Below are positions 37,361-45,883 of a DNA stretch of 64,000 nucleotides, one piece after another. The position numbers and the translations under genes were made by a program. The notes beneath the pieces are model-generated. The model did not search any database, was not told the origin of the DNA, and saw only the letters and a program-made list of their open reading frames with translations. The stretch comes from Flintibacter faecis (GTDB lineage: Bacteria; Bacillota; Clostridia; Oscillospirales; Oscillospiraceae): NCBI RefSeq assembly GCF_014287875.1, contig NZ_JACOPN010000006.1, positions 157,993 to 221,992 on the forward strand, in the 5' to 3' direction. Position 1 is the first letter of the stretch. Every line of letters begins with the position of its first letter.

Positions 37361-38293
37361 ATGAAGGTTTTAGTGGCAGGCGGAGCCGGTTTTATTGGCA
37401 GCCATCTGATCGATGCCCTGCTGGCAGAAGGCAACGATGTGGTCTGCGTGGATAACTTCTTTATTGGCACCAAAGAAAATATTGCCCATTTGAAGGATAA
37501 CGCACATTTTAAGTTCTATGAGCAGGACCTGACGGACCTGGACAAGGTACTGGAGATTTTCAAAAAGGAACATGTAGAGTATGTGTTCCATCTGGCAGCG
37601 AATTCTGATATTCAGGCCAGTGCCCAGAGCCCCATGATCGAGTACAAAAACACTTATTCCACCACGTTCATTCTGCTGGAGTGCATGCGCCAGTGCGGTG
37701 TGAAGAAGCTGTTCTTTGCTTCCACTTCTGCTGTGTATGGGGAGCAGATGGGGGCCGAAGTCAGTGAGGAGGCCGTCGCTTTGAAGCCCATTTCCTACTA
37801 CGGCGGTGCCAAACTGGGGTCTGAGGGGATTATTTCCTCCTTTGCCTATATGAACGACATGAGTGTACTGGTATTTCGCTTCCCCAATGTAATCGGTCCT
37901 CGGTTGACCCATGGCGTGATTTATGACTTTGTCAAGCGACTGAAAGATGACCCCTCTCATCTGAAAATTCTGGGCGATGGCCGACAGAGCAAGCCTTATA
38001 TCTATGTGTTGGATTTGGTTGATGCGATTATGCACTTCAAGGATGCTCCCAAGGGTGTAACGCTATATAACGTCGGCGTTGAGACGCAGACCTCAGTGAC
38101 GCGGATTGCGGAGATCGTCTGCGAAAAAATGGGCCTGTCCGGGATTCCCTTTGAGTATACCGGCGGCCGTGGCGGCTGGAAGGGCGATGTGCCTGTGTTT
38201 GCTTACAATCTGGAGAAAATCCATGCCACCGGTTGGACGGCGCACATGACCAGCGATGAAGCGGTTGCCAAGACCGTAGAAATGGTGCTGTGA
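37361..38293 (+). CDS. NAD-dependent nucleotide-sugar epimerase/dehydratase
   Basis: 310 residues, extended SDR: VAGGAGFIGSHLIDALL, FHLAANSDIQAS, FFASTSAVYGEQMG and SYYGGAKLGSEGII (YxxxK). The Thr/Ser-rich active-site strand without Asp-Glu favours a C4-epimerase type over a dehydratase. Between hddA and hddC it probably modifies GDP-heptose or another activated sugar of this glycan; the substrate is inferred only. Confidence 0.8.
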   Translation: MKVLVAGGAGFIGSHLIDALLAEGNDVVCVDNFFIGTKENIAHLKDNAHFKFYEQDLTDLDKVLEIFKKEHVEYVFHLAANSDIQASAQSPMIEYKNTYSTTFILLECMRQCGVKKLFFASTSAVYGEQMGAEVSEEAVALKPISYYGGAKLGSEGIISSFAYMNDMSVLVFRFPNVIGPRLTHGVIYDFVKRLKDDPSHLKILGDGRQSKPYIYVLDLVDAIMHFKDAPKGVTLYNVGVETQTSVTRIAEIVCEKMGLSGIPFEYTGGRGGWKGDVPVFAYNLEKIHATGWTAHMTSDEAVAKTVEMVL

Positions 38294-39591
38294 TGCAGGC
38301 GGTCATTATGGCAGGCGGGAAAGGGACCCGTCTGCGTGCAATTACAAATGATGAGATTCCAAAGCCCATGGCACCCGTGGCCGGAAAGCCCATTTTGGAG
38401 TGGCAGATAGAATGTCTGCGCCGTCAGGGGATTACGGATATTGTGATGATTACCGGACATTTAGGTCATAAAATCCGTGAATATTTCGAGAACGGGGCCC
38501 GTTTTGGCGTAGCGATTCAGTATATCGAAGAAACAACCCCACTGGGAACGGCGGGCGCACTTTCCATGGTGCCGCAGCTTCTGACCGGGAACAGCTTTTT
38601 CCTGGTCTTTGGCGATGTCTTGTTTGATATTGACCTGATCCGCATGGAACGCTTCCACAGGGAGCGAAAGGCGCTTGCTACGCTGTTTGTCCATCCGAAT
38701 GTCCATCCGTTTGACTCAGACCTTGTGGTTTGCGACGAGAATGGGAAAGTGCTGAAATTTGACTCCAAGCACAATGTGCGGAATTACTGGTATCACAACT
38801 GCGTCAATGCGGGTTTTTATCTCATGAACCGGTCCATTTGTGAGAAAGTTCCTGACAATACAAAGGTAGACCTGGAAAAAGAGTTGCTCAGCAGCTTAAT
38901 TTCAGAAGGGCAACCAATTTATGGTTATCATTCTCCAGAATATATCAAAGACGTCGGAACTGTGGAGCGCATTCAAAAAGCGGAAGGTGAACTGACCAGC
39001 GGATTTATCCGTGGCCGCTGTCTGAACCAGAAGCAAAAAGCGATTTTTCTGGATCGAGACGGTACGATCAACAAGAAAAACGGGTTGGTCTATCAGGAGG
39101 ACCAGTTTGAGCTGGAAGACTGTGCAGTAGAAGCAATTCGGAAGATCAATGCCTCCGGTTACCTGGCAATCGTGGTGACCAATCAGCCTGTGGTGGCGAG
39201 AGGCCTTTGTGAGGTAGCGGATGTGGAACGAATCCATCAGAAAATGGAAACGCTGCTAGGGCAGAAAGGTGTCTATTTGGATGAGATTCGCTTCTGCCCC
39301 CATCACCCGGACAGGGGGTATCCCGAGGAAAATCCGGCCTATAAAATTCCGTGTCATTGCCGAAAGCCGGATATTGGAATGCTGGAGGACTGTGCCGCAG
39401 CGTACAACATCGCGCTGGAAGAATCCTGGATGATTGGCGATACAACGGTAGATATTCAGACTGGCAAGAATGCCGGGACAAAGACGGCATTAGTGCTGAC
39501 CGGCGATGCCGGGAACGATAAAAAGTACAATGTGACTCCAGATTTGGTCTGCCAGGACTTGCTGGAGGCCGTGAACAAAATTTTGACATAA
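38293..39591 (+). CDS. HddC-GmhB fusion: heptose-1-P guanylyltransferase plus heptose bisphosphate phosphatase
   Basis: 432 residues. Residues about 1-240 are a nucleotidyltransferase (VIMAGGKGTRLRAITNDEIP, KPMAPVAGKPILEWQIE, FGDVLFDIDL). Residues about 250-430 are a HAD-IIIA phosphatase (AIFLDRDGTINKK with DxD nucleophile; VVTNQPVVARGL; CPHHPDRGYP; CHCRKPDIGML; SWMIGDTTVDI). The Cys/His zinc loop is typical of GmhB. The two steps are usually on separate proteins. The ATG overlaps the previous stop. Confidence 0.9.
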   Translation: MQAVIMAGGKGTRLRAITNDEIPKPMAPVAGKPILEWQIECLRRQGITDIVMITGHLGHKIREYFENGARFGVAIQYIEETTPLGTAGALSMVPQLLTGNSFFLVFGDVLFDIDLIRMERFHRERKALATLFVHPNVHPFDSDLVVCDENGKVLKFDSKHNVRNYWYHNCVNAGFYLMNRSICEKVPDNTKVDLEKELLSSLISEGQPIYGYHSPEYIKDVGTVERIQKAEGELTSGFIRGRCLNQKQKAIFLDRDGTINKKNGLVYQEDQFELEDCAVEAIRKINASGYLAIVVTNQPVVARGLCEVADVERIHQKMETLLGQKGVYLDEIRFCPHHPDRGYPEENPAYKIPCHCRKPDIGMLEDCAAAYNIALEESWMIGDTTVDIQTGKNAGTKTALVLTGDAGNDKKYNVTPDLVCQDLLEAVNKILT

Positions 39592-39603
39592 TTGGGGGAC
39601 GAC

Positions 39604-40188
39604 ATGAATTATATTGCCGACATTAAAAGCTACATTGCACTGGAACAAGAAATTCTGTCTAAGTTGGACATAGACACGATCAACGAAGCATTGAATCTGC
39701 TGGATGAGACCCGTTTGAAGAAAGGCAGAATCTATATCTGCGGCAACGGCGGCAGTGCAGCAACGGCATCCCATTTCCAGAACGACTTTAACAAGGGCGT
39801 TTCTGAATACATCGATATTCCGTTCCGCTTTGACTGCCTGAACGATAATATGGCCACGATTATGGCCATTGCGAATGACATTGGTTATGAAGAGGTGTTC
39901 CGCTTCCAACTGCGGGGGAACCTGGAGCCAAACGACATTTTAGTAGCGATTTCCGGCAGCGGCAATTCGAAAAACGTCATTAACGCGGTGGAGTATGCGA
40001 AAGAGCAAGGGAACAAGATCATTGGATTAACGGGCTACTCCGGTGGAAAACTGAAAAAGCTTGCCGATATTTCCCTCCATGTGCCGGTGAATAGTATGCA
40101 GGTGACGGAAGATATACACATGGTGTTCGATCATCTGATGATGAGTATGTTTTATAAGTATTTGTGCGGGAAAGAGCATTTGAAGTAA
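39604..40188 (+). CDS. gmhA: sedoheptulose 7-phosphate isomerase
   Basis: 194 residues from the ATG after GGGGGACGAC. SIS domain: ICGNGGSAATASHFQNDFNK, VAISGSGNSKNVINAVEYAK, and HMVFDHLMMSMF near the end, as in GmhA. It starts the heptose pathway by converting sedoheptulose 7-phosphate to D-glycero-D-manno-heptose 7-phosphate. It lies 12 bases after the hddC-gmhB fusion. Confidence 0.93.
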   Translation: MNYIADIKSYIALEQEILSKLDIDTINEALNLLDETRLKKGRIYICGNGGSAATASHFQNDFNKGVSEYIDIPFRFDCLNDNMATIMAIANDIGYEEVFRFQLRGNLEPNDILVAISGSGNSKNVINAVEYAKEQGNKIIGLTGYSGGKLKKLADISLHVPVNSMQVTEDIHMVFDHLMMSMFYKYLCGKEHLK

Positions 40189-40217
40189 AAATACATATAC
40201 CATTTGGGGGTGAGACT

Positions 40218-41423
40218 GTGAAAAAGACAGCGCTAATGTTAGCAGATACAAGGCCAGCGCTAATTGGACAAATGCTGCTTCAAATTGAAAAGACAAATAG
40301 AGATGTATTTGATGAAGTGATAGTTTTTGATACGGGTTTAAATGACAATGACAAGGCACTAATGCAAAAGTTAATGCCCTGTCGCTTTATAAAATATGAA
40401 TCTCCCATTTCTAACGAGTTACTAAAGCGTGATAGATTTAAAAGATTTTCGCTAATTATGTTTGCTCGATATGAAATGTTTCGACTGCTAAATGATTACA
40501 GCCTGATCATGTGGATGGATACGGACATGGTGATACAAGGCAGCCTAAAAGAACTTTTAGACGAAACAGCTGGGTATGGATTTTCTATATTATGTGAAGA
40601 CCCGCATAATAAATCAGCAAAAAAAGTTGATTACATGAGGACCAATTTCTTTCATGCAATATCCAAATATAATATGAACACGTACTTGTACTGCACGGGT
40701 ATGATAATTGTTCGCGACTGCTTGGAACAATCATGCGATTTTACAGAGTGGTGCTATCAAAAAACATTGGAGTGGGCAGATAATTTAAATCTCCCCGACC
40801 AAGGTGTATTGAATGCATTAACACAGGAATTCAAGTTAAACGTCAAACCATTCGGGAACAATGGAAAATATGGTTGCTATCCATTTATTGGCCGAAATTG
40901 TGAGGACGCGATTACTGTACATAGTTGGGGAACAAATAAATTCTGGAATAATTGGTACCTGAATTGTAAATTCCCGTTTTGGGAGGAATGCTATCGTGAA
41001 TGGATAGATATGGGGGGGAGCACATTAGACAGGACAATTAGCCCAGAGATTTCCGTAATAATTCCAACATATAAGCCGGACACTGGGTACTTTAAGCAAT
41101 GTATTGATAGTCTTATAAATCAAGAACAAAACGGATACGAATCATACTCGAATTATGAAGTAATTATTGTCGCGGAACCATTCGACGTTGAAAAAATCAA
41201 AGAGTTTGTTGAAAGCTATCATGATCCGCGTATATCGGTTTATTTTAACGAGGAAAGACTTGGAATTGCCGCAAGTTTGAATCGAGGCCTGCGGTTAGCA
41301 AGGGGAACATACATTGCAAGAATTGATGATGACGATATTGCAGCTCCTACACGATTTGAGAAACAGGTCAATTATTTAAACACTCATCCAAACATCGGTG
41401 TACAAGGGGTACAAACGAGATAA
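40218..41423 (+). pseudogene. GT8-like/GT2 fusion glycosyltransferase truncated by ICE insertion
   Basis: 401 codons remain, from a GTG after GGGGGTGAGACT. Residues about 1-265 are GT8-like (SLIMWMDTDMVIQGSLKELL with DxD; LPDQGVLNALTQEFKL; ITVHSWGTNKFW). From about 275 a GT2 domain begins (ISVIIPTYKPDTGYFKQCID, YIARIDDDDIAAPTRFEKQV) but stops at NIGVQGVQTR, far short of a full GT2. The sequence turns into the ICE end with its serine recombinase gene 31 bases on. The gene is AT-rich. Confidence 0.8.
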
Positions 41424-41440
41424 AATAGAAATGAGGGGCG
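41405..41440. other. ICE end / attachment junction
   Basis: The glycosyltransferase similarity stops within this interval, which contains two copies of GGTACAA or GTGTACAA-like sequence. The exact crossover cannot be fixed without the uninterrupted gene or the other ICE end. Confidence 0.5.
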
Positions 41441-41454
41441 ATAGAGCGGAAATA

Positions 41455-42963
41455 TCAGATTTTCCACTCTATCTGAACACGGTCGCTGGTGGCCTTGATT
41501 GTAGAGATCAAACCATCGGCGGCTTTTCTTTTGTCGTCAAAATCTATGCTGTCCCAGTTGTCGAGATAATAGGATAACTTCTTTATCTGCTGGGGAGATA
41601 TGGTTTCAACGCTCAATTCAGCGATTGCCTTTGAAATGGTCTGGCGTCGGGTGTCCAGTTCTTCAATTTTTTTGTTAGCGTAGGCAAGCAAGGTCGCATT
41701 GGCTCCGGTTAGCGTATCCAGCAGCTTTTCAATTTCTGCCTCCACCTGTGCCAGCTCCACTTGATAGGCGGTCAGTTTCGGATTGACTTTTTCCTCTCTG
41801 CCGTGGAGTATCTGAAAGTCTTTGAACTTTTCCTGCATGGCCGAGAAAATGAATTGCTCAAATTCTTCTTTGCGGATTTTCCCACAGCCCGGACAGCCTT
41901 TGTTTTCCGTCCGTTTGGTACAGCGGAAATATCCGGTGCTATTTGGTACATGGGTGGCTTTCAGAGCATACCCACAATGCCCGCATTTGATTTTTCCAGC
42001 CAGCCAAGTGTTCTTCGGTTTCCGTCCCTGCTGGAAGGTGGTATTTGCCATAAGTTTTTTCCGGCATTTCAGCCATGTGTCAGAGGAAATGAGTGCTTCA
42101 TGGGGAGCGATAACAAGTATCTGGTCTTTTAAGCACCTGTCCTTGTCCTCCTTCACATCCCGCCCCTGATAGAGATAGCAGCCGTTTGTTCCGGCAAAGT
42201 CGGAAGCGTCATTGACAATCGCTGCGCCCTGGCTCTTGAAAAATTCGTACAGCTCCAAATCGGCCTGTGCGTAAACGGGGTTTCTTAAAAGCTGGGAAAG
42301 AAATGTACGGAACATGGATTTGCCATAAATTTTTATGTCATGTTCCTCGAAGTATCGGGTAATATCTCCGAAGGAGGTTTCCGGTTCAGCGTACATTTCA
42401 AACATCAGCCGAACATGGTCGGCGGCTACGGGGTCGGCAACCATTTTCTTTGTGCGGATACCCTCTACCACAGTAGGCTCTAACTGATAACCGTATGGTG
42501 CCTGTCCGCTCATGTGAAAGCCTTTCAGGCACCGTGAATAGTAGGCGTCTGTGACACGCTTCTGAATTGTCTCACGTTCAAGCTGGGCGAATACAATGCA
42601 GATATTCAGCATGGCCCGGCCCATCGGGGTCGAAGTATCAAACTTTTCTGTGGATGATACAAACTCCACATCATACTCTTGAAACAGCTCCATCATCGTT
42701 GCAAAGTCCAGAATAGAGCGGCTTATACGGTCCAGTTTATACACGATGACCCGCCTGACCTTTCCCTTGCGGATCTCGCCCAGCAGCTTTTGAAACTCCG
42801 GCCTGTCCGTATTTTTACCGGAATAGCCTTTGTCCTTGAATACCCGGCAGCTCCCACCTTTCAATTCATACTTGCAAAAGTCGATCTGACTTTCAATGCT
42901 GATACTGTCCTTGCGGTCTACTGACTGTCTTGCGTAAATACAATCTTCTCTGATAAATTCCAT
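41455..42963 (-). CDS. large serine recombinase (ICE integrase)
   Basis: 502 residues from the ATG at 42963 after AAAGGAGCCC. Resolvase domain about 1-150: nucleophile in IYARQSVDRKDS (Ser14), YKLDRISRSILDFA. Recombinase domain about 160-300 (APYGYQLEP), zinc ribbon CGHCGYALKA with later CPGC, then a coiled coil. It is the terminal gene of the ICE and should catalyse its integration and excision. The promoter at 43012-43040 lies just upstream. The leader contains TTGG...CCAA and GCTCC that can pair near the ribosome site. Confidence 0.92.
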   Translation of the reverse strand: MEFIREDCIYARQSVDRKDSISIESQIDFCKYELKGGSCRVFKDKGYSGKNTDRPEFQKLLGEIRKGKVRRVIVYKLDRISRSILDFATMMELFQEYDVEFVSSTEKFDTSTPMGRAMLNICIVFAQLERETIQKRVTDAYYSRCLKGFHMSGQAPYGYQLEPTVVEGIRTKKMVADPVAADHVRLMFEMYAEPETSFGDITRYFEEHDIKIYGKSMFRTFLSQLLRNPVYAQADLELYEFFKSQGAAIVNDASDFAGTNGCYLYQGRDVKEDKDRCLKDQILVIAPHEALISSDTWLKCRKKLMANTTFQQGRKPKNTWLAGKIKCGHCGYALKATHVPNSTGYFRCTKRTENKGCPGCGKIRKEEFEQFIFSAMQEKFKDFQILHGREEKVNPKLTAYQVELAQVEAEIEKLLDTLTGANATLLAYANKKIEELDTRRQTISKAIAELSVETISPQQIKKLSYYLDNWDSIDFDDKRKAADGLISTIKATSDRVQIEWKI

Positions 42964-43011
42964 ATTGGGCTCCTTTCCTTGTTGGAATGGAGCTACCAAC
43001 CTTACAACTAT

Positions 43012-43066
43012 ATTATACCATCAGCAGCCCCGGACAACAATGTTGCGAATGATTAGGGAAATCTGT
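43012..43066 (-). promoter_or_regulatory. promoter and shared operator box of the serine recombinase
   Basis: Minus strand: TTGTTG (43040-43035), 17 bases, TATAAT (43017-43012) with TGG before it. Overlapping and upstream is a sequence (CTAATCATTCGCAACATTG) nearly repeated at the promoter of the relaxase operon near 50510-50550. Confidence 0.65.
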
Positions 43067-43229
43067 CCCCATATTTGCTGAACACCTCAAAAAGACAGCG
43101 CTCAATTTCTTTTTTGCGCTGTTCTTTCTCCTTCGGGGGAAGTACCGGCGTGAGGCTTTCCAGCACAATGATCTTCCCTTGAAATGCGACAGACTTTGTT
43201 TCTCGTTCATAAGTGACAGCTTGCGTCAT
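43053..43229 (-). CDS. small conserved ICE protein
   Basis: 58 residues from the ATG after AAAGGAGGTTTTCA. TYERETKSVAFQGKIIVLES followed by KEKEQRKKEIERCLFEVFSK is a pattern seen in small ICE proteins with a beta hairpin and helix. It ends just where the recombinase promoter box begins. Function unknown. Confidence 0.6.
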   Translation of the reverse strand: MTQAVTYERETKSVAFQGKIIVLESLTPVLPPKEKEQRKKEIERCLFEVFSKYGDRFP

Positions 43230-43339
43230 TGAAAACCTCCTTTGCGAAAGTGCGTGTATATGCCTGCCTTTCCCGCTTGTCCTGTGGGGAAATGTCAAAA
43301 GGCGACACCCAGCAGGTGCCGCCCTTTGAGCTTTCTCCA

Positions 43340-43362
43340 CTTCGGGTCGATATGGCCCGAGC
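43340..43362. repeat. ICE palindrome copy 1
   Basis: Degenerate copy of the 23-bp palindrome CTTCGGGCCA/TGGCCCGAAG, ending exactly at the stop codon of the gene at 43363. Confidence 0.75.
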
Positions 43363-43566
43363 TCAGTAAGGACTGGAATGGTACTTTTCTTTGGCGTCCT
43401 CCACGCTGTTGAGGTCAAATACTTCATAAAGCTGCCCCACAACACGCCGTATATCCTTCTTTGAAAATCCGCAGTCCTCCATTGCCATAATGACATAACC
43501 GCGGCAGGCGTCATTGCTCCATTCGTCCGTTTTCAAGCCGGGGATCATTCCAAACGCATTTCCCAT
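43363..43566 (-). CDS. small conserved ICE protein
   Basis: 67 residues from the ATG after AGAGGAGCACTTT (an in-frame ATG further upstream lacks a site). NDACRGYVIMAMEDCGFSKK and IRRVVGQLYEVFDLNSVEDA suggest a compact helical protein. No known domain. It is in line with the next small gene and the recombinase. Confidence 0.6.
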   Translation of the reverse strand: MGNAFGMIPGLKTDEWSNDACRGYVIMAMEDCGFSKKDIRRVVGQLYEVFDLNSVEDAKEKYHSSPY

Positions 43567-43659
43567 AAAGTGCTCCTCTTTTGAAAAGATGGGGAGCCAC
43601 GCCGGATCGGTTGGCCTATCATCAGACAGCATTGCCGGGGGCTCCCCATAGGTTTTCAC

Positions 43660-44000
43660 TTCATTTCAGACACATCGGACGGACATAGGCTTCATGCCCC
43701 ATAGTATTTCAACTCTCCCCATTCTGATGGCAAGGCGTTCTCATTGCCTGCGACGGCTCACGGCTTGCAAGGCCGCTTCAACGCTCGGACTGTGACTAAA
43801 CGCAAGTATCCGGGTTCTGCGCCTGTTCCGGTGGAGCCAGCCTTGCCCCACCTATGGCATGGACCTGTTCGCTCGCTCAGTTTTACAAAGACTGTATTCT
43901 CTGAAATCCGAGGTCATGGCGGGTCTGTCACACAGCGCGTTTCCCTTCGTATCCGGGTGTCTTTTTATTCAATTTTCAATCTGCATGAGGCTTATCTGAA
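43660..44000. other. non-coding stretch between ICE genes
   Basis: About 340 bases without a credible gene on either strand; no hairpin with a T run was noticed. It may carry the promoter of the small genes at 43363 and 43053. Confidence 0.4.
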
Positions 44001-44023
44001 CCTCGGACCATTGTGACCCGAAG
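44001..44023. repeat. ICE palindrome copy 2
   Basis: CCTCGGACCA...TGACCCGAAG, 50 bases after the sigma-like gene's stop. Confidence 0.7.
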
Positions 44024-44073
44024 TGTTTTGCCTCTCATAAGCCATTTCATTTTCCGGCCTAAATCGGTACGCC

Positions 44074-44496
44074 TTACAAAGAATTTTTCAAAATTTTTTC
44101 TAAGTGCCGCAGACCTCGCTCGATTGCGACACGAACCACTTTTTCATGGACGCCCTCTGCCCGGGCAATATCCTGTTTGGTCATGCCGAGAATGAAATGA
44201 GCGTAAATCCGTTTTGCCTGTTTGTTCGGCAGACTGGCAATCGCCGCATGAAGCTCCTGCATGGTCACTTTCCGCTCATACAGTTCATGGGGAGATAAGG
44301 CGACAAAGACAGCCTCATGCTCCAGCCCGTCATCCCGATCAAGGGAATAGTAGGCTTTGTGGCGGTATGTACGCAGCCGATAAGCAGCCTCTTTACGATC
44401 AAACTCTTTGAACATTTCTGCAACTTCTTCCGATACTTCCATGAAGCAATCCGATGTATAGAATGGGTAATAGTCCCGCAAATTGATAATAGCCAT
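44074..44496 (-). CDS. sigma-70 region 4-like ICE regulator
   Basis: 140 residues from the ATG after CGGAGGTCAAT. The N-terminus (INLRDYYPFYTSDCFMEVSE) is typical of sigma-like ICE proteins, and residues about 75-135 form a region-4 HTH (LHAAIASLPNKQAKRIYAHF, GMTKQDIARAEGVHEKVVRV). No region 2 is present, so it may act with another factor. It could be the regulator of the shared promoter box (inference). Confidence 0.8.
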   Translation of the reverse strand: MAIINLRDYYPFYTSDCFMEVSEEVAEMFKEFDRKEAAYRLRTYRHKAYYSLDRDDGLEHEAVFVALSPHELYERKVTMQELHAAIASLPNKQAKRIYAHFILGMTKQDIARAEGVHEKVVRVAIERGLRHLEKILKNSL

Positions 44497-44569
44497 ATTG
44501 ACCTCCGTTTCGGTTGTTGGTTGACGAGTGACCGAAACGAAGGCGGCGGGGAGCGGCACCGGGGAATGA

Positions 44570-44592
44570 CTTCGGGCCAACATGACCCGAAG
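44570..44592. repeat. ICE palindrome copy 3
   Basis: CTTCGGGCCA...TGACCCGAAG, upstream of the sigma-like gene. Confidence 0.8.
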
Positions 44593-44649
44593 CAGCCCCA
44601 TAAGAACACAAAAGCGCCCGGGCGGCATGAAGCCACACGGACGCATGAA

Positions 44650-44951
44650 ATGACATGATAGTTAAGGTTCCAACAAATTTCGCATACATAGCCGGAATAA
44701 CCCGGAGGGGGAGCTACGCTTTTTTTAGCTGGTGCAGATCATGGGTACTGTGAAAAAAGGCAAAAATAGACACGGCGGCAATCCTCCTATATGCCGCCGT
44801 GGATTTACACGGTGTTAGGTCGTCGTTGGTTTAGGATAGACGAAAAGAAACGGCGGCTCTGAAAATCAAAGCCGCCGCTTCATAGGCGCGTGAAAATGTG
44901 TCTGCTTTACGACGGCTTTTTTTCTTTTGCCGTCGTCCGGCAATTCACAAG
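44650..44951. other. non-coding stretch with terminator-like hairpins
   Basis: Holds CACGGCGGC/GCCGCCGTG (44772-44802), CGGCGGCT/AAGCCGCCG (about 44852-44878) and GACGGC/GCCGTC flanking a T-rich loop (about 44918-44936). The last lies just after the lipoprotein stop and could serve both strands. No gene seen. Confidence 0.5.
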
Positions 44952-45755
44952 TTATTTCACAAACTGTTCTAATTCTCCCTTATCCACAGAAACCAGCTTT
45001 TCAATGTTGCCGGCCTTGTCACGAACAACATTCAAGCTAATGCCATCACTCACACCTTTGTCGCAAAAAGTGTAATGCTCCTTGTCGTAAAGGATATAGA
45101 TAGGCTTCTCGCCGTACATCCAATGATTAGAAGTCTTGTCATAAGAAACGCCAAATTCGGTGTATGCGTCCAGACTGTCATCACGATAATTCGGATCGCC
45201 TTGTTCAAAGCTACCACTTCCGGCCGTAATTCCCGCCTTTTCCAATTCGGCTTTCAATGCCTCCTGCTCTTTGGTGCGAGCATTAAAGTCAGCGTCCGAG
45301 GATTGCTTTAGACCTGTCAGAGTTCCATCTTCATCTCTAATGGGTTCAACGTCTATCACGCCGTCATCATAGGAAAAGCCATTCGTTTCATTAGAATTGA
45401 TCTGATCCTTGAAGTAACGCACGACTTGCCCGTTATAGAAGAAACGATCCTTTTCCGTGTCGTATGTCATACCATACGGTTCATAGATAGAACACTTTTC
45501 AGCAATCTCAGCCCGGCGTTCTTGCTCCGCTTTGGCCTGTTCCTCAGAGGAAAGGACTTCATCATTCTCGTAGGCTTGCACCGAGGAAGCCTCGTCAGAG
45601 GAAATGGAAGTGCCGCTATCTTTCGCCTCCTCAAAAGGCGTTGAGCTGGTAGTTGACTGGTTGGGTTCCGTCTGGCTTGCCGCACAGCCACTTAAAACGG
45701 CCGATGCACAAAGCACCATTGTGAGTAAAAGAGTTGTGATTTTTTGTTTTTTCAT
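44952..45755 (-). CDS. putative lipoprotein linked to a two-component system
   Basis: 267 residues. A lipoprotein signal peptide (MKKQKITTLLLTMVLCASAV, LSGCAAS lipobox) is followed by a Ser/Thr/Glu-rich linker and a repeated unit: YEPYGMTYDTEKDRFFYNGQ and YTEFGVSYDKTSNHWMYGEK. This points to two related domains facing the outside. It probably binds or senses something at the surface for, or under control of, the adjacent kinase. It is more AT-rich than the ICE backbone. Confidence 0.75.
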   Translation of the reverse strand: MKKQKITTLLLTMVLCASAVLSGCAASQTEPNQSTTSSTPFEEAKDSGTSISSDEASSVQAYENDEVLSSEEQAKAEQERRAEIAEKCSIYEPYGMTYDTEKDRFFYNGQVVRYFKDQINSNETNGFSYDDGVIDVEPIRDEDGTLTGLKQSSDADFNARTKEQEALKAELEKAGITAGSGSFEQGDPNYRDDSLDAYTEFGVSYDKTSNHWMYGEKPIYILYDKEHYTFCDKGVSDGISLNVVRDKAGNIEKLVSVDKGELEQFVK

Positions 45756-45883
45756 ATTCTGAAACACTCCTTTCTGTTTCTGAATATATAGTAGCAGAAC
45801 TGTTTGGGATACCATTGTGGCGAATATGTTTTTTATGTGTAGTTAAAAATACGGGGCGATCAAATTTGACCGTCCCGCATTTT

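Noticed and set aside
43744..44016. 90-codon plus-strand frame in the ICE gap
   Set aside because: No ribosome site, atypical composition, and it ends in a palindrome copy; treated as non-coding.
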